Below, piece after piece: positions 58,570-64,000 of a stretch of DNA of 64,000 bases (within the stretch, counting starts at the first letter, position 1; each line of letters starts with the position of its first letter). A program made the translations under genes and the position numbers. The notes beneath the pieces are model-generated. The model searched no databases. It was given only the letters and a program-made list of their open reading frames with translations, and was not told where the DNA came from. The DNA is taken from NCBI GenBank assembly GCA_008081045.1, contig VMDC01000015.1:124001-188000 (forward strand), given 5' to 3'. This DNA comes from Gammaproteobacteria bacterium (GTDB lineage Bacteria; Pseudomonadota; Gammaproteobacteria; Pseudomonadales; Pseudohongiellaceae).

Positions 58570-59808
58570 ATGCCAATCGTCAAGTCACAGACCCCTTCCT
58601 ACCAAGCAGTGCTCATCAGCGCGTGCCTGCTGTTGGTGCTGTCCTTTGGCTATCGGGCGGGCTTTGGTCTGTTTATGGTGCCGATATCAGAGGCCAGAGA
58701 ATGGGGACGGGATGTCTTTGGCCTCGCGCTCGCTGTTCAGAACCTGTCCTGGGGCGTGTGTGCAATTCTGGCCGGGGCACTGGCTGATAAATACGGTAAC
58801 CTGCGCGTGCTTCTCGGCGGTGTGGCGCTCTATGCAATCGGTATGCTTGGCATGTCCCTGTCAAGCACAGAAACGCAGATTGTCAGCACCGCCGGACTGC
58901 TCGTCGGAGCCGGTATCGCAGGCACTTCTTTCGGCATCGTCCTGCCATCGATTGCCCGGGCCGTGCCCGAGGAAAAACGTGCCCGCGCCCTCGGTATTGG
59001 CACTGCCGCCGGCAGTTTCGGGCAGTTTCTGGTGGTGCCTGTCATTGCATCGGTGGTGGATGTGGTCGGTTGGATGCACGCCTTGCAGTATCTCGGACTT
59101 AGCGCTTTTTTGATGGCGCTCCTCTGCATTCCCCTGTCTAAATTCGGCGGGGCGAATGACACTTCGGGAGCAGAGTCCGACGCGTCAATGAGCCTGAAAA
59201 ACGTCGCTCTGCAAGCTTGTTCGATTAAATCCTACCGCCTGTTGGTGTTCGGCTTTTTTGTCTGCGGATTCCACGTTGCTTTCATCACAGTGCACATGCC
59301 CGGCTATGTTGTCGATCTGGGCTTTGATCCGCAAATTGGTGCCTGGAGCATCAGTCTCATTGGCCTTTGTAATGTGATCGGAGCCTACTACGCCGGCGTG
59401 TTGAGCGGCACGCACTCCATGCGGGGCCTGCTTACCGTGATTTATCTCGGGCGGGTGGTGGCAATCACGGTATTTTTGGCTATGCCAGTTTCAATTTTAA
59501 GCATCATGGTGTTCAGCGCCGGCATGGGATTTTTGTGGCTGGCGACGGTTCCACCCACCTCCGGGCTGGTCGCACTGTTTTTTGGCACCCGCTATATGTC
59601 CTTTCTCTACGGCATTGTGTTCCTGAGCCATCAGCTCGGAAGCTTCAGCGGGGTCTGGCTTGGCGCCTGGCTGTATGAACAGTACGGGACTTATAATGGA
59701 ATCTGGTATGCCGGTATCTTCCTCGGTATCGTCGCAGCTCTGCTGCACTGGCCCATCGAGGAGAAGGATTATTCAGAGAGCCTGCTCGGCACTGCCCGAA
59801 CGGCTTAA
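58570..59808 (+). CDS. MFS transporter of unknown substrate
   Basis: 412 residues, 12 spans. MFS motif A is GALADKYGNLRVLLGG; the N-terminal RAGFGLFMVPISEARGW-like segment (RAGFGLFMVPISEAREWG) resembles OFA/monocarboxylate-type carriers. No binding residues recognised. Ends 10 nt before the amidase gene. Confidence 0.85.
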   Translation: MPIVKSQTPSYQAVLISACLLLVLSFGYRAGFGLFMVPISEAREWGRDVFGLALAVQNLSWGVCAILAGALADKYGNLRVLLGGVALYAIGMLGMSLSSTETQIVSTAGLLVGAGIAGTSFGIVLPSIARAVPEEKRARALGIGTAAGSFGQFLVVPVIASVVDVVGWMHALQYLGLSAFLMALLCIPLSKFGGANDTSGAESDASMSLKNVALQACSIKSYRLLVFGFFVCGFHVAFITVHMPGYVVDLGFDPQIGAWSISLIGLCNVIGAYYAGVLSGTHSMRGLLTVIYLGRVVAITVFLAMPVSILSIMVFSAGMGFLWLATVPPTSGLVALFFGTRYMSFLYGIVFLSHQLGSFSGVWLGAWLYEQYGTYNGIWYAGIFLGIVAALLHWPIEEKDYSESLLGTARTA

Positions 59809-59818
59809 GAGTTTAACG

Positions 59819-60754
59819 ATGACACTACGAATTGTCAGAAACGTGAGTCTCTCGCGGCGGAGTCGGCCGATGTCCGGTCGAATGAGTCGGGCGGTCATAG
59901 CCTGTACCTGCGCCATTCTGGCTGCCTGCAGCAACGTCGTTGTCAGTCCTTCAGCCAATTACAACAGCCGGGTCGACTATCTGGTTATCCACGCTACTTC
60001 TGAGGACTTTGCCGAGTCCCTGAGGCTGTTAACTCAACCTACCGCGAATCCGGTGAGTTCACATTATCTCGTGCCTGCTCCGTTCGATCCCACTTACCCC
60101 CGAAACGACCTGAGGGTGTATCAGCTGGTTCCTGAGCTCGACAGAGCCTGGCATGCAGGCGTCAGCTACTGGGCAGGTGAGAGTGCACTGAACGACAGAT
60201 CCATCGGTGTTGAGGTGGTCAATGAATTCAAATGCACCGGGACAAGCAACCCGATTGAAGAAACCGCACCGGAGGACTTTGAGTGCGAGTTTCCGAGCTA
60301 TGATGACGATCAGATTGCGCTGCTCATTGAACTCCTCTCGGAAATCCTGGACAGATTCCCGTCCATCGACCCTATCGACGTGGTGGGTCACTCAGACATT
60401 GCAATACTGAGGAAATCTGACCCGGGACCCCGGTTCCCCTGGCAGCAACTCCATGAAGCGGGCATCGGCGCCTGGTACGAGCCAGACACCAAAGCCAAAT
60501 ATGAACAGCGCTTTTCCAGCGAGCCGCCGTCTCTGCAAACCGTTCAGAACGCGCTCAATCGTCTCGGCTACCAGGTCGAATCGTCTGGCAATTATGACCG
60601 TGCAACGCAGTACGCCATGCGCGCCATGCAATTGCACTTTCGTCCGGGCGATTTCTCCGGAACAGTGGATGTCGAATCCATGGCTATCATCTGGGCGTTG
60701 CTGGAAAGATACAGACCGACAGAGCTTGATGACCTGCAGGCCGGCAGCGCCTGA
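59819..60754 (+). CDS. Lipoprotein N-acetylmuramoyl-L-alanine amidase (AmiD/AmpD family)
   Basis: Zn2+ amidase that cleaves muropeptides or peptidoglycan from the outer-membrane side. 311 residues from ATG 59819; ATG 59870, also with GGAG upstream, gives a more usual signal (CAILAAC lipobox at cysteine 20). Amidase_2 core: YLVIHATSEDF, SSHYLVP, RAWHAG, RSIGVEVVNEF and the zinc/catalytic VVGHSDI...KSDPGPRFPW. A C-terminal peptidoglycan-binding module (LQTVQNALNRLGYQVESSG) follows. E. coli AmiD has the same plan. The zinc ligands appear present. Confidence 0.87.
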   Translation: MTLRIVRNVSLSRRSRPMSGRMSRAVIACTCAILAACSNVVVSPSANYNSRVDYLVIHATSEDFAESLRLLTQPTANPVSSHYLVPAPFDPTYPRNDLRVYQLVPELDRAWHAGVSYWAGESALNDRSIGVEVVNEFKCTGTSNPIEETAPEDFECEFPSYDDDQIALLIELLSEILDRFPSIDPIDVVGHSDIAILRKSDPGPRFPWQQLHEAGIGAWYEPDTKAKYEQRFSSEPPSLQTVQNALNRLGYQVESSGNYDRATQYAMRAMQLHFRPGDFSGTVDVESMAIIWALLERYRPTELDDLQAGSA

Positions 60755-60781
60755 ACAAGAACCGGTCTGTGGCTGATGGCT

Positions 60782-61534
60782 TTACTCGACAGGCATGGGC
60801 AACAGCAATTCCGTGCCAATCGGCCGCTGAACATCGAAGGCTTTCAGCGTCATAGCCACGAAGTTGTAGTAGCCAATCAAACCGACGATATCCATCAGAC
60901 CCTCGCTTCCGAACTGCTCAATGGCCTGCGCGTACGTGTCTGCACTGACCTTTTCCTCACTCACCAGTTCCCGGGTGAATTGAATGAGCAGTCTTTCCGT
61001 CGGTCCCAGCCCTGCGATTGCAGGCAGCCCCGAAAGATCCCGGCGGTATTTGATCAGCTCGATGATTTCCTGCTCAAGACCGGCGGCCTGAGCAAGCGGC
61101 TCATGAGCAGACCACTCATACTGATGATCAATTTCGCGTGCTGTAGATAGAATAATCAGCTCGGTCAATCGCTGATCCTTCGTCGTTCCATATCTCACAC
61201 GCTGGCGAACGTCGAATATCGCTTCTGCCAGCACCGGGCTGTGCAACCACATCGCGACAGGTCCTCTCGGCCCATTTTCATAGCCGGTTCCCGGACGCAC
61301 ATAGGTGTCATAGGCCTGCTGGCCAACGGCATCAAGCGCGTCCCGATTCACCTGGGGCAACCTTGCCATGGTTTCCGGAAGTATGTCCTCCGGCACGCGA
61401 TCAGCCGTTTGCAACCCCTGAGGCAGATAGTTCTCCGGCTGCGCTGAAAGCGACGATGAGGCTGCCAGCGCAGAGAAGCAGAACCCGGTAAGGAATCGTT
61501 TGACAACGAGTGGAACGACAGAATAGTGACGCAT
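60782..61534 (-). CDS. Exported carboxymuconolactone decarboxylase-family protein
   Basis: 250 residues from ATG 61534 (GAGGG upstream). A signal-like start (FLTGFCFSALAASSSLSAQ) is followed by one AhpD/CMD domain: LTELIILSTAREIDHQYEWSAHEPLAQAAG. It lacks the CxxC of AhpD peroxidases and has instead the E-x-x-x-H pattern of the decarboxylase-like branch. Reaction unknown; secretion of such a protein is common in marine gammaproteobacteria but unexplained. Confidence 0.85.
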   Translation of the reverse strand: MRHYSVVPLVVKRFLTGFCFSALAASSSLSAQPENYLPQGLQTADRVPEDILPETMARLPQVNRDALDAVGQQAYDTYVRPGTGYENGPRGPVAMWLHSPVLAEAIFDVRQRVRYGTTKDQRLTELIILSTAREIDHQYEWSAHEPLAQAAGLEQEIIELIKYRRDLSGLPAIAGLGPTERLLIQFTRELVSEEKVSADTYAQAIEQFGSEGLMDIVGLIGYYNFVAMTLKAFDVQRPIGTELLLPMPVE

Positions 61535-61702
61535 GGAATACACCCTCTTTGGCTTGAGTGATCGATAATAACAAATCAGCGGGCCTGCTTTGGAATTCCC
61601 ATCAAAGCAATATGTTATGGGCAGCCTGCCTAGCTTTTTCCAACAGTGCACTGAAGACGCACAAGGTCGCTAAAGCACTTTGTTTGTAGGATTTTTCTGT
61701 TT

Positions 61703-61727
61703 GAGAAGACGCTGACGGACGTCAGCG
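61703..61727 (-). terminator. Hairpin downstream of tRNA-Sec
   Basis: CGCTGAC-GTCC-GTCAGCG on the minus strand (61727-61710), 7 bp with a 4-base loop, followed by TCTTCTC. The U-tract is interrupted, so its efficiency is doubtful. It begins 10 nt past the tRNA's CCA. Confidence 0.5.
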
Positions 61728-61737
61728 GAAGGGGTAG

Positions 61738-61833
61738 TGGCGGAAGAGGCAGGAGTCGAACCCACCAAGCCTGCTATAAACAGACTTCACCGGGTTTGAA
61801 GTCCGGGCACCCCACCGGGGATGATACTCTTCC
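61738..61833 (-). tRNA. selC: tRNA-Sec (anticodon TCA)
   Basis: On the minus strand 96 bases from GGAAGAG to TTCCGCCA, with encoded CCA, anticodon TCA in GGACTTCAAACC and a long variable arm (GGTGAAGTCTGTTTATAGCAGGCTT). The 5' arm GGAAGAG pairs with CTCTTCC, and a T-stem of six pairs (two wobbles) makes 13 pairs in total across the acceptor-T stack, the bacterial Sec pattern. Anticodon stem CCGGA/CCCGG ends in an A.C mismatch. Partners selA and selB are in the window. Confidence 0.95.
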
Positions 61834-61890
61834 GGCACGAAGTGTATCACAGGCCTGACCACGCTGTGGAGTCACATGGCGCGACAGGGG

Positions 61891-62706
61891 TCAGCGGTCC
61901 AGCGAATTCAAGCTCCAGTCATAGCGGCTGAAACGGATGCGCGTCTGGCCCGACATCAGCGCTGCCTTCTGCGCCTCCGAAAGTCCCAGGGCCTCGCCAT
62001 ATTCGGCCAGAAATGTCGGGAGAGACGCATATCCACCCCAGCCATCCTGAAAGTCCTCCCGGTACCAGCGGAAAATGGGGGACACATAGAGATCATCCTG
62101 AATCGCATAATTTCTTGACCGGTCTGTTAAAAACAGACGGGTGTTTCTGTCCAGCTGTTCATCCAGTGTTGCTCCGATGTAGGCGCGGTCTGCAAGCGCC
62201 GGGCAACCGACTGCCGCACAGTTCACAGCGAAGTGTATGCGGGGCTCACGAAAGCGGTCCCAACCGCGAATCATGTCGTGCTCCAGCGTATCAAGGGACA
62301 TCTTCCGCCCGAACAGCTCCACCCTCCTGAGACGCCACGCCGCACCCGGCAGAAATCCAATGTCCCGAATTGACTCAATCCCGGGATAGTGTTCAAGAAT
62401 CAGGTCAATCGTCCAGGCATTGTAGGCATTAATCAGAAAGGCCAGCTGCTCAGCCACGGGCCAGCGATCAAAATCGACTCTGGTCACTGAAGCCAATTGA
62501 CCAAGATAGGCTGCCAGCTTCTGCCGGGCTTCCGCGAAACCCTCATAATCCACCCGGCTTGCAGTGTCGTCAGCCGACAAGTGCACAAACCGGGTCAACA
62601 GCCCGTCCCAGATTTCATGAGAAAAACCGGCGTCAGCCTCTGCTGCCCCGGTTATCACAACCGACAAAAGCAGGCTTAGCAACAATACACGTTGAATATT
62701 TTTCAT
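61891..62706 (-). CDS. Exported DUF547 protein
   Basis: 271 residues from ATG 62706. Signal peptide (VLLLSLLLSVVITGAAEA). DUF547 core: LAFLINAYNAWTIDLILEHYPGIESIRDIG, LEHDMIRG, and HFAVNCAAVGCPAL with two cysteines. A thiol or metal site is suggested by these motifs, but no activity is known. A longer start (62769) would precede the signal with 21 odd residues. Confidence 0.88.
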   Translation of the reverse strand: MKNIQRVLLLSLLLSVVITGAAEADAGFSHEIWDGLLTRFVHLSADDTASRVDYEGFAEARQKLAAYLGQLASVTRVDFDRWPVAEQLAFLINAYNAWTIDLILEHYPGIESIRDIGFLPGAAWRLRRVELFGRKMSLDTLEHDMIRGWDRFREPRIHFAVNCAAVGCPALADRAYIGATLDEQLDRNTRLFLTDRSRNYAIQDDLYVSPIFRWYREDFQDGWGGYASLPTFLAEYGEALGLSEAQKAALMSGQTRIRFSRYDWSLNSLDR

Positions 62707-62940
62707 AGCTTTGGATAGGGAAAAACGCACGTCAACCGAATCAACGTCCGTCTCAGCTCCCCGGTTCAATACCTATCCAGTGATACTAAAATGAAGTATT
62801 CTCTGCCGCTGTCAATTTACTCGGCCCGAAGCCCGCCCGGATAACAAAACACGCAGTGCCACCGGGCCCTGAGTCTCCGGTGAAAACGCCTTTCCCGGAC
62901 CCATAATCGCAACACGGAGCACTGCAAAGAAGGAGAACGG

Positions 62941-64000
62941 ATGCAACACGCTGAAATTACAGGTTGGGGTAAATGTGTTCCACCTGCGGTCCTGAGCAAC
63001 GATGATCTGGCTACATTTATGGAGACATCGGACGAGTGGATCACGTCCAGGACCGGCATCAAAGAACGGCGCATCTGTCACTGCAATTTTTCAGACATGG
63101 CTCTGGTCGCCGCCCGTCGTGCACTGGCAGCGGCCGACCTCGATGCCAGCGAACTTGATCTGATCCTGCTGGGCAGCCTGACCAACGATTCCATGTGTCC
63201 CAACACTGCCTCTCTGGTTGCGGATGCACTCGGTGCAAGAAACGCCGCGGCACTGGATATCAACTCCGCCTGCACCGGCTTCCTGTATGGCCTGCATATC
63301 GGCACAAATCTGATCCGCACAGGTGCCCATCAAAAAGTGCTCGTCATTGGGGGCGAGTTTATTTCCCACTACATGAACTGGGCACGGCGGGACGTAGCCG
63401 TGCTGTTCGGCGATGCCTGCGGCGCAGTGATACTGGAAGCGTCCGATCAGCCCGTGGGCCTCATCTCCGCCAAAATCGGCTGTGAGGCAGACGCAAAATA
63501 TGCCATTCAGATCACCAATCTGGGCTCTGCCTACTCGCGACTGTCGACTGATTTCCTCTACACAGGCTGGAACTTTGAAGGTCAGGAGGTGTTCAAACGG
63601 GCCGTGAAAAGCATGGCACAGGCGTGCGCTGATGTCCTTGAAGAGTCCGGTGTGAGCGTTGAGGATGTCAATCTGGTGGTTCCGCATCAGGCGAACAAGC
63701 GGATTCTGGACGCACTGGCGAAACGCGTCGGGGTTGATGAGAGTAAAGTTTTCGTAAACGTGCATAAGTACGGCAATACTTCTGCCGGCACCATCCCGGT
63801 AGGGCTGACTGAGGCGCTTGAAGAGGGGCGTGTGGCGCCGGGTGACTATATCCTGTCCGCGACTTTCGGCGCGGGACTGACCTGGGGCGCCGGGCTGATT
63901 CGCTGGGGAGAGCGGGTTCAGCCGCTTGCCAACTCTGATGCCGAACTGCCTCCCTGCGACAAAACCGCGTTGGAAATACTGGAGCCGCACATCAAGCGCT
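62941..64000 (+). CDS. Beta-ketoacyl-ACP synthase III-like protein (FabH family), 3' end missing
   Basis: The frame runs off the right edge; 353 codons are present. Strong ribosome site AAGGAG 5 nt before ATG. Thiolase fold with the FabH triad C111 in NSACTGFLYGL, H249 in VVPHQANKRI and N279 in YGNTSAGTIPV; EWITSRTGIKERRI near the N-terminus. It condenses an acyl-CoA with malonyl-ACP in fatty-acid or related synthesis. Already past the usual FabH length (about 317), so it has a C-terminal extension or is a relative. No DUF or second KAS domain is visible. Confidence 0.92.
   Translation, partial: MQHAEITGWGKCVPPAVLSNDDLATFMETSDEWITSRTGIKERRICHCNFSDMALVAARRALAAADLDASELDLILLGSLTNDSMCPNTASLVADALGARNAAALDINSACTGFLYGLHIGTNLIRTGAHQKVLVIGGEFISHYMNWARRDVAVLFGDACGAVILEASDQPVGLISAKIGCEADAKYAIQITNLGSAYSRLSTDFLYTGWNFEGQEVFKRAVKSMAQACADVLEESGVSVEDVNLVVPHQANKRILDALAKRVGVDESKVFVNVHKYGNTSAGTIPVGLTEALEEGRVAPGDYILSATFGAGLTWGAGLIRWGERVQPLANSDAELPPCDKTALEILEPHIKR

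Noticed and set aside
1-64000. Selenoprotein genes, CRISPR arrays, insertion sequences and prophage genes
   Set aside because: I checked for genes cut short at an in-frame TGA, for evenly spaced repeats and for transposase or phage motifs, and saw none.

Overview
The window looks like chromosome of a free-living, probably marine, aerobic gammaproteobacterium from the broad Pseudomonadales neighbourhood, but not Pseudomonas itself. Two gene orders point there. One is the LPS-transport/sigma-54/nitrogen-PTS block (kdsD-kdsC-lptC-lptA-lptB-rpoN-ptsN-rapZ-ptsO). The other is dksA-gluQ-cbrX-cbrA-cbrB-[sRNA]-pcnB-x-panB-panC-acs, which pseudomonads share. A membrane pyrophosphatase, Na+-coupled permeases, a CYP153 alkane hydroxylase and a selenocysteine system are less typical of Pseudomonas. 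I saw no insertion sequence, prophage, CRISPR array or rRNA. Both edges cut genes: a CaCA antiporter at the left and a FabH-like synthase at the right.

Layout. 0-9.5 kb: antiporter, Kdo and Lpt genes, rpoN, PTS-Ntr genes, mgtE and yjgA. 9.7-15 kb: two Na+ symporter systems, a short Mrp ATPase and an exported protein of unknown function, closed by a strong bidirectional terminator. 15-24 kb: pyrophosphatase, a coiled-coil lipoprotein with a tiny basic protein, a small DksA-like zinc protein, a PLP enzyme with a Rieske protein, sfsA and an aminotransferase. 24-37 kb: the dksA-gluQ-cbrXAB-sRNA-pcnB-dNK-panBC-acs block. 37-43.5 kb: DUF58/transglutaminase/MoxR/repeat-protein operon. 43.5-55 kb: efflux pump, selA, a 2-hydroxyacid dehydrogenase, PPDK, lactate permease and selB. 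55-64 kb: CYP153 with its ferredoxin, phosphate permease, an MFS protein, a lipoprotein amidase, tRNA-Sec, DUF547 and FabH-like.

The main discovery candidate is a complete-looking carbon-catabolite-control circuit. Between cbrB and pcnB, exactly where Pseudomonas keeps CrcZ, lies a gene-free stretch with a -24/-12 (GG-N10-GC) sigma-54 promoter. It is followed by a ~270-nt transcript candidate carrying five A-rich AANAANAA clusters and ending in a GC-rich hairpin. In the same window the same A-rich motif lies at or just before the ribosome binding sites of three carbon-uptake permease genes: the DUF4212/SSS pair, an AGCS symporter and the lactate permease. Together with CbrA (transporter-kinase), CbrX and CbrB (sigma-54 activator), this suggests an Hfq-titrating sRNA circuit outside the genus where it was described. 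rpoN also carries a near-consensus sigma-54 promoter of its own, overlapping a sigma-70 -10 element.

Selenocysteine genes selA, selB and selC (tRNA-Sec) lie within 17 kb of each other but scattered among unrelated genes. No selD or obvious selenoprotein gene is visible here.
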